Positions 9,856 to 22,200 of a DNA stretch of 64,000 nt are shown here, in pieces. Both the position numbers and the translations under genes were made by a program. Source of the DNA: Morinoia aosen (taxonomy: Eukaryota > Arthropoda > Malacostraca > Amphipoda > Talitridae); NCBI GenBank assembly GCA_030386875.1, contig CM059564.1, positions 41,932,075 to 41,996,074 of the forward strand, in the 5' to 3' direction. Below the pieces are notes generated by a model. The model was not told the DNA's origin. It worked only from the letters and a program-made list of their open reading frames with translations, and made no database searches. Each line of letters starts with the position of its first letter. Position 1 is the stretch's first letter.

Positions 9856-9865
9856 CCCAACATAC
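9856..9865. repeat. Target-site duplication of MITE copy 2 (right)
   Basis: CCCAACATAC, identical to 9308-9317. Confidence 0.85.
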
Positions 9866-10985
9866 TTTCTCCCGATAGCTTACACTCAGATTCCATTAAA
9901 AAATTTGCTTTACCCACCTGCTATTCCACATTCTTTCAATTTTCACGTTATAATTCAGCACAGCTTTCATTCTTTCTGAAAATAGGCTCCACCCTAGGTC
10001 ACCTCTAATGGCTTCTGTAGCTGTCCATTTTGGAGCACCCAATGCTACACGTCCTACCTTGTTTTGTATCACATCCAGCTTTTCAAGATCACTTCCATTC
10101 CAAGCAAGAGCACTCACACCATACATGACATTAGGTACAGCAACATACTTCCACATTCCTCTCACACATTCGTACTTGTTTGCTCTGTATCTGGCCACAC
10201 TGCCTAACTGTCCACTCCACTGCATTGCTTTAGCCACTTTCTCACCTTTAGTTCTAGTACATCCATCTTCACTCATCATACAACCTAGATATTTGTATTC
10301 TTTTGTTCTACCTATTCTGATTTCTCCAATATTCCACAGTCTGTCTCTATCAGTCTCATCACTATTTATAACCATGACCTTACTTTTATCGGCACCAAAG
10401 TTCATCTTGAAATCTGTACTATATCCATTCACAATGTCAAGCATCCTTTGTAGTTCATGACCACATTCACTAACCACAACCACATCATCAGCATACAACA
10501 AACAGCTCAGTCTCTCATTACCAACTTTCAGTCCTAAACCACTCCCTCTCAGTCGAACTGCTTATTCTTCTGTGTACAATCCAAACAACAGGGGGGACAG
10601 AGTACAGCCCTGTCTCACTCCTCACTTGCCCTGTTTCCAAATTTCCTAACCTGTAGATAGCACTTGTGTTCTCATACAGACTCTGTACAATGTTCACTAT
10701 TTTTCTGCTAAAACCAACTTTTCTCAAAATTTCAAACAGCCTAACCCGATCCACTCTGTCATACGCCTTTTCAATATCCAGGAATGCTAAATATACCTTC
10801 TTGTTATCCTTCTTCATTCGCTCAATTATTTCACTCACTACAAACAGATTATCCTCCCCCCGTCTATCTTGCCTAAAACCATTCTGTTCTTCTCCCAGGA
10901 CTCCTAATTCCTCAACTAAATTTTTCATTCTCTCATTCAAAATACCACAAAAGATCTTACATACGGTGTCACCCAGTGGCAATTG

Positions 10986-11894
10986 GTCTGTACCTGACAT
11001 TGACGGCTCAATCACTCCGGTGAATTCAGTCCGGGAGTACATAAATACCTCAATATTATAGTGTATTTTTTCAACAGTTTGTGGATTCACAACAACAATA
11101 GAAATAATCTAAGAAGCCATAACTAGGTAATAGCATTTAACGTTTTTTCTGAATAAAAAACTGTTTTATAATGTTTAGTATCTGATTTTTTACGCCCATT
11201 CATAAATGGTTATCTTAAACTTAATTGAATGAAAGAAAACTCAGTCTCTTGATACAAAGCTACAAACTTTATGTAGAAAAATGAAAATTTAAGTGTTATT
11301 GATTGAAACTTGCGATTTCGTTGAGATTAACTTTTCCACGTGAAGCAACTTCCCCGAGTTGGTTACAGGGTGTGCATTTAGCGATATGAATGCAAGGAAA
11401 AAGTTTTAAGTATCCAAGAAATCACCTTCAAAGTTTTTGGATGCATGATCATTCACGGCCATCTACTATACTTTAAAGGAAATCAGCGGCTACGGCGGAA
11501 GCCCAAGCGCATATGTTTAAGTAATAGGGATTGTCCTCTAAAACACTCTTCACCAGTATTCACGGTATAAGCTTTGAGTCCTCGTATGTAAAGTATCATA
11601 CCCAAAAGAATGTATATTTCTCAACCATATGCTTAACTCCTGACATAGCTTCTGATCACTTCTTACGGTTTGTCTACCAATTTAACATCTTCATTTCATC
11701 CACAAAAGAAACATTTCTACAGAATCTACATTTCATTTTACAATACGAAAGAAACTTTTCATAAAATTTCCTATACTCCAGTTGAATTTCAATGAATCAG
11801 ACAACCTTTTATATTGGGAGAGATTTATTGGAACCGATTTTGCTATTGAAGAGTAGAGAGTTATAAAAAGAAACATATTAGCGTCAACCTTTGT
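10986..11894. other. Unassigned DNA between two LINE fragments
   Basis: No coding or repeat feature recognised; short open frames only. Confidence 0.4.
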
Positions 11895-11906
11895 TTGAGC
11901 GAGTAA
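11895..11906. repeat. LINE target-site duplication (left)
   Basis: TTGAGCGAGTAA, identical to 13580-13591. Confidence 0.85.
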
Positions 11907-11908
11907 CG

Positions 11909-13159
11909 GCCATAAGGCTTTGCACTGGCGCTTTTCGGACCTCCCCGTCAGCCAGTTAGTGTGTGGAGAGTGGAGAACCCCCACTTTGGCTCCGCCGTGT
12001 GCAACTGAGCCTACAGTATCTGGCCCGTCTAGATCAGCTGCCTCTGTCTCCTACATGGAGAAGTGTGCACGCGCCTTCCGGGCGACATCTGCCTTTCCCA
12101 TATTGTCTGCCTTCATCACTAAACTATCCTGCGCTGACGGCCGCCATGCAGCTGGGACCCATGAGAGTGCAACCTGTGCTTTTTGACTGCTCCCCGACAT
12201 GGCGTGTCCCCGTGGAAAGTTTCTGCCCTGGATGTCGAATGCCTAAAAAGGAGTCGATGCCGGCTAACATCCTGAAGGGAATTTTCATGGAGCATATACT
12301 GGAGAAACATGGAAACTCTGTGAAGATTTATACAGACGGCTCAAAGACAGGAGATGCTGTGGGCTGCGCCGCTGTGTCCGGGGAATTGGTGAGGGCTAGG
12401 AGACTGCTTCCAGAGACCTCGATTTTCTCAGCGGAGCTGTATGGTGTGATGCAAGCGCTACAGCTGATTGAGGAGCACGCATACCACTCTTTCACCATCT
12501 TCGTGGACTCGAAAAGTGTAATAGATGCTGCTCAAATGTACAACAGCACCCACCCCATTATTGCGGAGATCGTCATAAAACTGGCACAGTTCGTAAATGA
12601 ACAGAAGAGTGTCAAGGTATGCTGGGTGCCCGCGCATGTGGGGATATCCGGCAATGAGAGGGCAGACCGGGAAGCTAAGCAAGCAGCTGGGTCAAGTGAG
12701 AGAACACTAAATTTGATGGTCCCTTCCCGTGATTTTTATCCTCGCATCAAGGCGGCGGTGAAGGATCTGTGGCAGCAAACCTGGACGGCCACAACTGACA
12801 ATAAATTGAGAAACATTAAGCCTACTGTCCGAGAGTGGTCATCATCTAACTGCCGTGCTCGTCGAATGGAGGTGATACTCTGCCGCCTCCGCATCGGCCA
12901 TACTCGCATAACGCACGGCCACCTCATGGAGCGACAGCCGCAGCCGCAATGCGAACGGTGCCGTGTTCCCCTGACTGTCGTGCATTTTCTTGCTGAATGT
13001 CCAAGATACTCTGCTATACGCAATGTGTGTTTCCCAAGTCTTCGTGGCTGCGCGGAGGATGTGTTGATAGGAATGCTCAGGGAAAACGAGCACTCTGGCT
13101 CTAACGCAGCAGCTTTGCAGCTGTTCCTGGAGAGGTGCAAGCTATTTTCTGAGATTTAA
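11909..13159 (+). pseudogene. C-terminal part of LINE ORF2: RT end, RNase H, zinc motif
   Basis: The reading IRLCTGAFRTSPSAS then CVESGEPPLWLRR is the end of the RT/thumb region of this LINE type, interrupted by TAG at 11957-11959. From 11960 the frame is open to 13159. RNase H residues are present: Asp in KIYTDGSKTG, Glu in IFSAELYGV, Asp in FVDSKSV and Asp in NERADREAK. A CERC ... HFLAEC motif follows. Only one nonsense codon in about 415 codons, so this is a fairly young copy, but it cannot make a full ORF2. Confidence 0.85.
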
Positions 13160-13550
13160 CAGGAAGCCACGCAGTAATGCACTGTAACCAAGCGTGATAT
13201 CATATTGGAAGATTGTAGATGAAGAAACTGCAATATGGCCGGGCGCGCTACGTTGGTACCTCGGGGGGTTTCAGCGTGGGTAAGGCGTCCGGCCATAATG
13301 GGTGGGCAGCTGAAACCCCCTACGGGGTCTGGCTGCCCAGTGTGTTCGAATGTACTGTTGTATGTACGAAATATCAATGGGGAGACAATTATACTCTTGA
13401 GTTGTAATTATAATTACGATCATATAATTTTTGATGTTCAAATAATGTTGATGTTCATCTTACGTGGTAAATCAAAAAGTCTGATACTGATTAAATTATG
13501 TGACCTCCGGTGCGATATAGTTTGAATAACTGAAGCGCTAGCAAACCTAT

Positions 13551-13579
13551 GTTACTACTACTACTACTACTACTACTAC
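13551..13579. repeat. (TAC)n microsatellite, LINE tail
   Basis: About ten TAC units immediately before the right target duplication, so best read as the 3' end of the LINE. Confidence 0.8.
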
Positions 13580-13591
13580 TTGAGCGAGTAA
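13580..13591. repeat. LINE target-site duplication (right)
   Basis: TTGAGCGAGTAA directly after the TAC tail; matches 11895-11906. Confidence 0.85.
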
Positions 13592-14869
13592 ACAAAACTA
13601 AATAAGATGTAATAATTAATTTCCGAGCTTTGATAGATTTTAGCCGTGTTTTTAAACTTGACTTCCAATTAGGGTGAGGCAAATTAAAACCTAATCGAAC
13701 ATATATAGGGAGTCAGAATATTAGAAATTTTTATACATGCTTGTGGTTGACATATTCATCTATGTGTTGTCATAAGTTAAATTTGTAACTACTTAGCAAC
13801 GTATAAACTGAGTGTTTACATGACATCAATGAACACAACATTCACACCTATTTTAAGAAGAGTTTCTTTGAAAAGCGTTTCTTCGGTCTTTTATTCTTTT
13901 ATCAATACACGATAGTCCAAAAAAATAATTTCACGAAATTCAGGTAAAATGATAACAAAGCAAAGATTATGAGCTTTATTCTCCTTCATGAAATAATATT
14001 TTGGCCTATCTATAAAATAAAAGGCTGAAGTACACATTATTTTAAGCGTACGACATTTAAGTAGCTTATCCCATAATGGTTTGATAAAGGCAATAAAATC
14101 TCATAACAAAGAAAATAAAAATAAAAAAGTACAGAAACTGCACAAAAATAGGTCGATTTCAAACTCTTCTGCACTAAATCCTACTAACTATGACAGATAC
14201 AGAAAGATCTCATCAGATACATAACAAAAAAAATAAAGTCGTCAGACGTGCGTCTCTACAACTCACGACCAAAACAATTGAGCGTCAACCACCTAGACAC
14301 TACAAAACAAGTCTTTGAAAATGTGTAGCTTACGTAGAAAATAACTATTATTTGGTTACTGGTATAATGCACAGATGCCCTTCAATGACAAATATTTCGC
14401 TCACAATACATAGGAGATGTTAATCGCGCAAAGTTGAACATTGGCACTCCGCAGATAACGCACGACAGTTCAAGTTTTCATCAATATCAACAAACTCAAA
14501 AGCGAGTGCTAACTTCGACGCGCAGAAGTTAGAGTAGAAAATTAAAATAAAAAATGAACATGGAAATTGAAGTTGTACTTCTAAACAAAAATAGGATACT
14601 CGTAAATGCGTTGAGAACTCCTCAAAGGACAACCGTCACAAGTGCTTGGAAGACTCCCTTACCGACGAAAACGATCCTTGCATGCGTGCAACGTGGATTA
14701 ACATGAATAATACCCGACAGAATAATAAAATAAGAGAAGCAACTAAGCGATTAAATTTGCTATGACAGCCTAATTCCATTTTTGGAATTGATCTGCCAAG
14801 TTCGCTATAATTGGCGACCTCGTTGGACAGCTGAAAAAAACATATCATGTTTAAATACGCCCGATATTT
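13592..14869. other. Intergenic DNA downstream of the FRMPD4-like gene
   Basis: AT-rich, no gene seen. It includes whatever follows the 3' UTR of the minus-strand gene. Confidence 0.4.
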
Positions 14870-14889
14870 TGTCCTCGGAAGCGGATGAC

Positions 14890-14895
14890 TTTATT
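14890..14895 (-). terminator. Candidate polyadenylation signal AATAAA
   Basis: The minus strand reads TTTAAATAAAGTCATC about 205 bases after the TAA stop of the FRMPD4-like gene. It is the nearest canonical hexamer I found; use is not shown. Confidence 0.35.
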
Positions 14896-15097
14896 TAAAA
14901 GAATTATTCAAAGAATTTTGCTTATATGCATACAACTTTTCCTTCCTAAAAGAATCTTCGGAACTAAGTAGGTACTGTATAAACGCACACACGCACACTC
15001 ACACGGTCATAGATATACCTGATGATATACAACGATATTGATTAGGAGATTCAAACATGATAGTTTGATCGTAGTCCACACTTATAAAAAATTTTCA

Positions 15098-16249
15098 TTA
15101 TGAAGGGCTGAAAACCCTAAGCGTCCGCATCAACGCTGTCAAGACTCCGGCTAGGTTGGTGGCGTGCGTCATTAACGAGTTCATGGAAGGGTGATCCAGT
15201 CCTCGTCCAGACGCAGCCAAAGCCGCTCTCACAGTTGTGTGGTACGTGCTCGATACGTCCCTGACTTTGACGACTACATTTTGGGTCTGTAAGGGGGTGG
15301 CTGTGTGCTGCACGACCTGCTGCGTTACTTCTACCATTTTTTGAAGAAGTGTTAAGCAATTAGACAGGCACTGCAACAGAGTCTCTTCGGATTCGGTGGC
15401 CGATTTCACGAACAGTTTTGAGGCCGTTACGAACTGGCGTGACTCGCTAGTTAAAGTGTCTTTGGCTGCTTGGAACTTTGCTTCATTTTTTTGGATGTTG
15501 CCAGACTTCTGAGCCTCAGCACAAATGGCTGCCAACTTGGTGAGGCTTTTAATTGAAGAAAATACAACAGAGGTAACTTGTTTAAATGCCTCCCTAGAAG
15601 CAGGTGCCATTGCCTCAATATCTTCAGATTCATCTAATGAATCTTGATCAAAGCTTCCTGAATCCAAAGAGTCGTCTAAATCGTTGGAGTTCAATACTAA
15701 TTTGCCATTAGTAACCCTTGACTTTGGAGATAACTTAGGGCTAGAGGTTTGTAAAGGTCCATTTGCTTCGTTCACTCCATTTTTCAGTGCCAGGGTTTCA
15801 GGTTTACTGACTGTTCCAGATGACACGCGGTTGGAAGAGCCATTGGTGCTGCGGTTAGGTGATCCAATGGGCGGCAGCGGCCGGTTTACGAAAGGACTGA
15901 GTTTCGTGGGCGAATTTCTGTCATTGGATGACAATGGAGTGCTCCCAGCGGTAGGGGAAACTGGGGATGACAGAGGAGGTGGAGCGGGAGGCTTATAAGA
16001 TGGGACTTGGGGTGTAGGCAAAGGCCGAGATGGGGACCCGTTACTGGCGCAAGTAAGCTGCCCTGGCCGAGGTGGCGCTGGTCTTGCTGATCTCGAGGGC
16101 AGAGCTGGGGGCGGCTGGTCGTCTTTGAGGGAAGCCTGCGAGTCATTTTCGCTTTTGGTGGGACTGCCTGTTGTCAAGTGCAGCAGACGACGGCGTGGGG
16201 ACGGTGAACGGACGCCTTTGGTGCTCAGTGATTGTTGACGAGGGTTATC
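15098..16249 (-). CDS. FRMPD4: FRMPD4-like exon 23 (last; C-terminal helical region)
   Basis: 1,152 nt including TAA 15098-15100. Proline-rich first half ([19 protein letters not shown]3-ligand-like), an acidic segment ([12 protein letters not shown]), then about 170 residues of amphipathic helix (for example [18 protein letters not shown] and [18 protein letters not shown]), compatible with a four-helix bundle like those of talin, FAT or ABL actin-binding domains. The bundle similarity is by pattern only. Confidence 0.92.
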   Translation of the reverse strand, partial: DNPRQQSLSTKGVRSPSPRRRLLHLTTGSPTKSENDSQASLKDDQPPPALPSRSARPAPPRPGQLTCASNGSPSRPLPTPQVPSYKPPAPPPLSSPVSPTAGSTPLSSNDRNSPTKLSPFVNRPLPPIGSPNRSTNGSSNRVSSGTVSKPETLALKNGVNEANGPLQTSSPKLSPKSRVTNGKLVLNSNDLDDSLDSGSFDQDSLDESEDIEAMAPASREAFKQVTSVVFSSIKSLTKLAAICAEAQKSGNIQKNEAKFQAAKDTLTSESRQFVTASKLFVKSATESEETLLQCLSNCLTLLQKMVEVTQQVVQHTATPLQTQNVVVKVRDVSSTYHTTVRAALAASGRGLDHPSMNSLMTHATNLAGVLTALMRTLRVFSPS

Positions 16250-19200
16250 CTGCAAAATAATAATGAATTTTACAATGAGGAAATTTTAATAGAAATCGAA
16301 GTTAAAACATTAACTAATTGGTCTAGAACACTCTTCATTCCAAATCACAAAAAATGGGACAGAATAAAGCTGGAATGATTTTTTCATTTTCTCTCACCTG
16401 AGAGGCACTGCGAGGTAAAGGGGGTTTGGAGGCTGAAGGTCTGCTGACGGTGCTCCTGGGAGGTAGTTCAGGAGGTGGCTCATCGTCCAAACTCTTCAGA
16501 GAAGCGCTTTTGACCGTCACTAAACTAGAAGATGAGGTCAGAGAATCATTGCTAGACCTAACGCTTTGTTTTGAAGGAGAGCCATTAAGAGTTCGTGAGG
16601 ACCGGAGATCTTCCGACGAAGCAGAACCATTTGATGGGTTGGATCTGCCATTGGAGGAAGTTGCCGAATTCGCAGCTATGTCGCCATGCGAGGCAGATTT
16701 TGATAAAGTATTGGAAGAAGATGTGGACGACTGTTCCCTGTTGGTCCTGTAACTTGCTGACGCCGAGAGCGGTGGAGGTGATACAGGAGACTTGAGACTA
16801 GCTGATGAGGTGACTGGCACCCTGGGAGGGGGTGACGGAGGTAGGCAGTCATTGTCACTTCTGCCACCTATAGGGAACGATTGTTGTCTCGGTAAACCTC
16901 CCAGTCTTTGAGCGCTGCTCGTAATATTTGAATTGAAGCTTCTTATTCTTGACGAAACTGATGGAGAGGTGCATTCAGATATATTTTCTTTATGCGATGT
17001 ATACTGATCGTGTTGTAATCTTTTATTACTATCGAGAGTTTTAAACATCTGATCATTTTCTTCGAGAGCTTGTGCCAGCCGAACGTCGAGATCACAGGAA
17101 TGATTAGATTTTTCAGATCGTAAGCTATCGTAGCCAGACGAGTCTGTTGGAGAGAGCTGCTTGTCGCCAAATTTGACTACATTGGAATTCATTCGGCCGC
17201 TGCCGCTCGCTGCGTTTTTTGGTGAAGAATTCTCGTTGTTTACTGACCCGATGGTGACGTTAATTTGGCCCCTGTTTAACGTGGACCATTGCTTTTGAGT
17301 TTCAAAACGCTTCTGCAGGGAGGCCACCTTGCCACTAGGGAGGGTCGAACATAGTTTTGTGTTAGGAACTACCTCCGCTACGTCCGTTTCTTTTTCGGAC
17401 TCGCCAGGGTTGCGTAGCCCATCATCACCGACAACCTGCGCACAATAGCATCAATAAAGATGTGAATAAGAGACGAAATTGCTCATCATAATTATTTTGT
17501 TGAATAATTCATATAAAATGAATGTTAGAATTAGGCGCATAAAAGTTTCAACTTCCCCTAAGTTAGCAGTAATGACAATAAATTACCAAGAGAAACTATA
17601 AACAATCATTTGCACAAGTCACAATTACGGAAGTTGTTATTTTGATTTAATGAACGTAAAAGGAAAATTTTTTAGTTTTGTGTAATATATCCGAGAATGT
17701 TTGCCACTCACGTGCGGAAAACCAAATCAAATGACTACTTGCATCGGAGTCTCACTTCAAAATAAATTATTTTTATATTGTTCAATCACTTGAAGTATTT
17801 TTTCGGTGACTGGAAGAAATTTTAAGGTAACGATACTTATATACATCCTAATTCTTAAAACTAGCTAGACATAATAATTGCCCAAAATATCTCGGGCATA
17901 GGGTAGCTCGCCAATTCAACGAACACCCTTTACTGAACTAACTTCTATCCTTACTCGGCAAGACCGTAATGCTAACCAAGAACGGGGGCAAGAAACAACG
18001 ACTACCAAAACAATATAATTTTGTACACCGTTGCTGGCGGTAACATAAGCGACTCACTCTTATGATGCCAGCCTTGGCCTCGTAGAGCCGTCTGATGATA
18101 TCAGAAGACCTGTTGTTGCCGCTCGACTCGGGCGGCGGCGGGATGATGAAGGCGGACAAGTCGTAACTTGACCCTACAGCTTCCGCCGCAGCTGCGTTGA
18201 ATTGCGCCATTCGCGCTTTCTGCAACTGAAAGAAACGCGAAATTTTACGCGTTATAACTAAATACTGGAGATGCAATAGAATTATTGTATTTTTGGACCA
18301 TAAAAGAGTTTGTATGTTCATCATTGCAGTACACATTGACATGAAGGCTATGGAAAAAGTAGGAAATTATAAAAGCGCAAGGGGCCCGTTCCGCAATTGT
18401 TTTCATACAAGGTTAATTACTCTAGCTCCAAAATTGAGCACAATCTGTCATAGATAAATGAACGGAACGAAACGGAAATATTAGTCCAGAAGAACATTAC
18501 TTGATTCGTAACAATTCAGGCTGGTAAAACTGAAGTTGAACATTCAACTCAAATTTAAAGTCAATTGTAGTGAACAAGGCTGAAAATAGCAAACATGAGC
18601 AAAATCATGCCTTCATTTGGCTTTGATCAAGTATTTGTGAAAATCGAGTTTGTGACTACTGGTCGGTCAGCATCATTATGAAAACTTCCTGAGTGACCAC
18701 TGGTGGCTCACGTCGCAGTCAAAGTGTTAAAGTATAGGCTCTGACGCTACCGCAACACGCACATGAATCATCGAGAGGGCTAAGAAGGCAAAAACAAGTG
18801 TGAGACGACATTCATAAGGCTGCCAAAAATAACCAACGAAAATTAAAACGCGTGAAACCACTAACATTGGATCCATCAGGGGGCGGCGGAATAGTGAGGT
18901 TGGCGATAAAAGAATCGATGTCTTCGCCATCATCAAGTTTGATGCCGAGCTGTCGGAGAGCGGCCAGCGTGAAGCCAGGCCCGTTAGTGCGGCTCATGCC
19001 TGCAGCAGCGGCGACGGGAAGCGACGACCTGGTGTCCAGCGTGCTCGAGGCGCTCGAGCTCTCGCTTGCAGAACCCGCGTTCTGACTCGTCATGGACTCT
19101 GCATCTACGTTGTCACGTGCTGCTCGAAGATGCAAGTGTAAAGTCAGTTCAGTAAAAAAAATGAAGCTCCAGTGAGGTTAGAAAGTAGAGTATTGGAACG

Positions 19201-22200
19201 TGCCGTTCACACCTTGAATTCAGGTCCAGTGAGGGTAGAAAGTATAGCCTTAAAACGAGCCGTTTCCGTTCTAGTTTAAATGATATAATAATAGCCAGTG
19301 CTGATAACGTGATATATATTCATCAGAATGAAACATAAAATGTATGCCCAAGTTTATAAGAGCAGGTCTGAATTCAAAAAGATTTCAACTTTTTTTTTGC
19401 GATCATAAATTAGTCGGAAAAGTAGCACTATCTCATACCAGCTGCCAGAGCCGAGGCGGAACTTCTTTCCAGGGCGAGAAGCTCTTTTTCCAGCGTCTGG
19501 CGGTCCGCGAAGGGTGTAGGAGGCGTGTTGATCTGGGGCACAGGGAGCAGCTTCGGGGCTCCGTCCTGCGCAACAGGAAGCTTTTAAAATCACTTTTCAC
19601 ACAGAAAAATTGTTTAAGAAAGTTCAAAGTTAGACAGGCAAATCCTATGTTCGTTTTAGGTGTCGATTTGCTTAGTCGATGTCAAGAAACCTATGCCTAT
19701 TCATAGAGTCTTTGCTACATGACCGAATAATTTAACGACACGGTGAGAAGTGTAAACAAAGGGCCGCTTTGTCAGTCAACGCACAAATTTGTATTTCATC
19801 ATTACCACATTATTAAGCGTACAGTGCAAGAAGAAAATAAAGATAATTCATTCAATACAGATAAATATATTTACGGGCAGAGCCTAATTTCAATTGAAAA
19901 AAATCACGCGATATTCAAATTGTTGAAGTTTTGATTGTAGCACCTTGAATGTGTTCGTGTACAACGCTAATAATGTTGCAGTGCTCTTGTTTAAGAATGT
20001 GTTAAGAGAGCACTCTGCTCTTAGAACCTTATTCATGGTGCTCACCCAGTCTTTGTCCGTATTCCTTCTCCCACCGTAGCCATGTAAACAACTTACAATG
20101 TACTTAGAAGCCTATTCTGTGTCTCATTGTGCATTCACTGAAATATATTGTATTCACGTTGTTATGTTCCGTGATTACCCTATCTCCAGAAAAATTAGTA
20201 TTCTGACGCTGACCTCATCAGGAGTTATAGGAGGCGGTATCATGGTGAGGTCGATGATGTCAGGATCGAGGTAAAGGGTGCCTTCGGCGAAGGTGTAGGG
20301 CAGGCCAGAGTTATCTTCGAGCTTTTTGATTAGCGACCTCAAGTCGTCCTGGCGCGCTTGTGCGGTCATGGGCAGGTTGTCAGGGGAGTGGAGGCCGAAG
20401 GAAGAGAAACTCGTTTTGATGTCGCCGGCTTGGGATTTCCCGTCATTCTGCATCCGGGATGCTAAATCCACTGACGAGGATGATGACTGAGCAGTTGTCA
20501 GGCTTGGATTGAAGTTTTGATTCTGGTTCACCGCGATCGCAGCTGAGAAACCAAAATGATTCAAGAAATGAAATAAAAAAGCAGGAGCAATGCATCCGAC
20601 TGTTGTCACCAATTTTGATTAACGATTTGAAAAAAAGTTTCATCACAATGAACATTAGCGCAGAGTTTGCCCCATTAATTTATCCAGTCAAATGTCAAAT
20701 TCAGAATTAGGTTACAATAAAATTCACGGAAGAACGATAGAAGGGCAAGTTGAGGTCAACTTAAGTTAAGTGAAATATTACAAATCAGAAGCCACCATTC
20801 TAGCAGCTAAAATAGTTTAACCAATTGCATCTAAAGTGTGAAACTCAGGCAAACTACACGCAGGGAAACAGTGTGAAGAAGAGCCTACGACCGTACCAGG
20901 TCTATGAGCAGGGCTGTGGGAAGGTGTGCTCATGCTGTCGCTGTCGCTGCCCGAGCCGCGATGTTGTTGTTGCTGCTGCTGGTGGAGGTCTTCATCGTCT
21001 CCTATCAGCTTCTGACCCTGCGATAAAAAAAAACAGTTTATTTTCGATGAAGATGATACAGAAAGCACGTCATTGGTTTTTTAACATCTTAAAGTAAGGA
21101 TCCATAGTTGATAAAAACACATGGGTATCATAAAACACATGTCACCTGTCGAAACAAATGACTGAAAGCAATGTATTCCTATTGTTGCTTAATTTAGGTT
21201 TGATATTAAATGTATCTAAAATTTGAAAAAAATAAAACGGGATTATTTCTTAAACAATGTAAACAATTTATTTACCACAAGCGACACGGCAATAGATTGT
21301 TTCTTAACTCTAATTCAACGTCAAATTAGAATGGTGACTGAGAAAAGGGTAACATATTTTTGAGGGACCAGAACGTACCCCGTGTACGGCGATAAAAAGT
21401 TTGGACTAATTATGCGTGTTAACTTGAAAGTCAGATACAGCTTTATTTCGATACCAAGATTTAGTGTTGATGAACAAGGAAATGAAAAAAGGAATAAGAA
21501 AATGATATCAGATGCAGTGCCGCGCAGTAAGAATCGACGTCACAGTCAAACACTTCGATAAAAACAAAAATTTAAACCGCAGCAACTAAGAATCTAGCAC
21601 CTGAATGAGGAGCATCAGCCTCACGCACCTGAGTGAAGAGCATCAGCCTCACGCACCTGAGTGAAGAGCATCAACCTCACGCACCTGATTGAAGAGTGGC
21701 ATCGTCACGCACCTGAGTGAGGAGTAGGAGGGAGTCGGAGTGCTTGAGACGGCCGTACTGGTTGCCGTCAGAGCGGACGCTCTCAGCATCCGTGGTCTCG
21801 CTGTCGCTCACGCCGCCCTCCTGTTCCGTGCCCTGCAGTTGTAGTTCCGCCACGCGTCTGATCACCTGATCAAGTTACCAAACATGAGGAGCAGTTACCA
21901 AATGTAAACTACACGGTGGATCACATGCTCAGGTTATCACACTTGAGTGGCAATTCCAAAATTTTAACTACGAAGCTATTCCAAAATTTTGAATACGAAG
22001 CTATTCCAAAATTTTAACTACAAAGCTATTCCAAAATTTTAACTACAAAGCTATTCCAAAATTTTAACTACAAAGCTATTCCAAAGTTTTAACTACAAAG
22101 CTATTCCAAAATTTTAACTACAAAGCTATTCCGAAATTTTAACTACAAAGCTATTCCAAAATTTTAACTACAAAGCTATTCCAAAATTTTAACTACAAAG

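Larger units (their letters stand above)
8725..10985 (-). pseudogene. Decayed non-LTR retrotransposon (LINE) reverse transcriptase
   Basis: Minus-strand reading, in order: RT fingers and palm start (TVCKIFCGILNERM, then EEQNGFRQDRR and VYLAFLDIEKAYDRVDR, the first catalytic block), a broken RQGCTLSPLL block with frame change and TAA near 10575-10610, the catalytic LLYADDVVVVS block (10500-10480), and a thumb region ending near 9896. The ORF is then split by a MITE (9318-9855) and resumes at 9307 down to 8725, with a C-terminal zinc-binding-like segment (CWQCISGVEEKIEHFVLEC). It is 5'-truncated near 10985. The clade is uncertain. Not functional: several frameshifts and stops. Confidence 0.85.
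11907..13579 (+). mobile_element. 5'-truncated LINE with RNase H, (TAC)n tail and target duplication
   Basis: The 12-bp direct repeat TTGAGCGAGTAA lies at 11895-11906 and 13580-13591. The insert begins inside the end of the RT ORF, runs through RNase H and a C-terminal zinc motif, has about 400 bp of 3' sequence and ends in ten TAC units (13551-13579). Truncated 5' end plus long target duplication is the signature of target-primed reverse transcription. LINEs with RNase H behind RT belong to the I/R1/LOA-type group; the exact clade is not resolved. Confidence 0.88.

Noticed and set aside
10008-10460. 150-codon plus-strand frame
   Set aside because: Opposite strand of the LINE reverse transcriptase.
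14400-14850. Two 70-codon minus-strand frames downstream of the stop codon as a further exon
   Set aside because: No family similarity, and the FRMPD4-like gene already ends at 15098.
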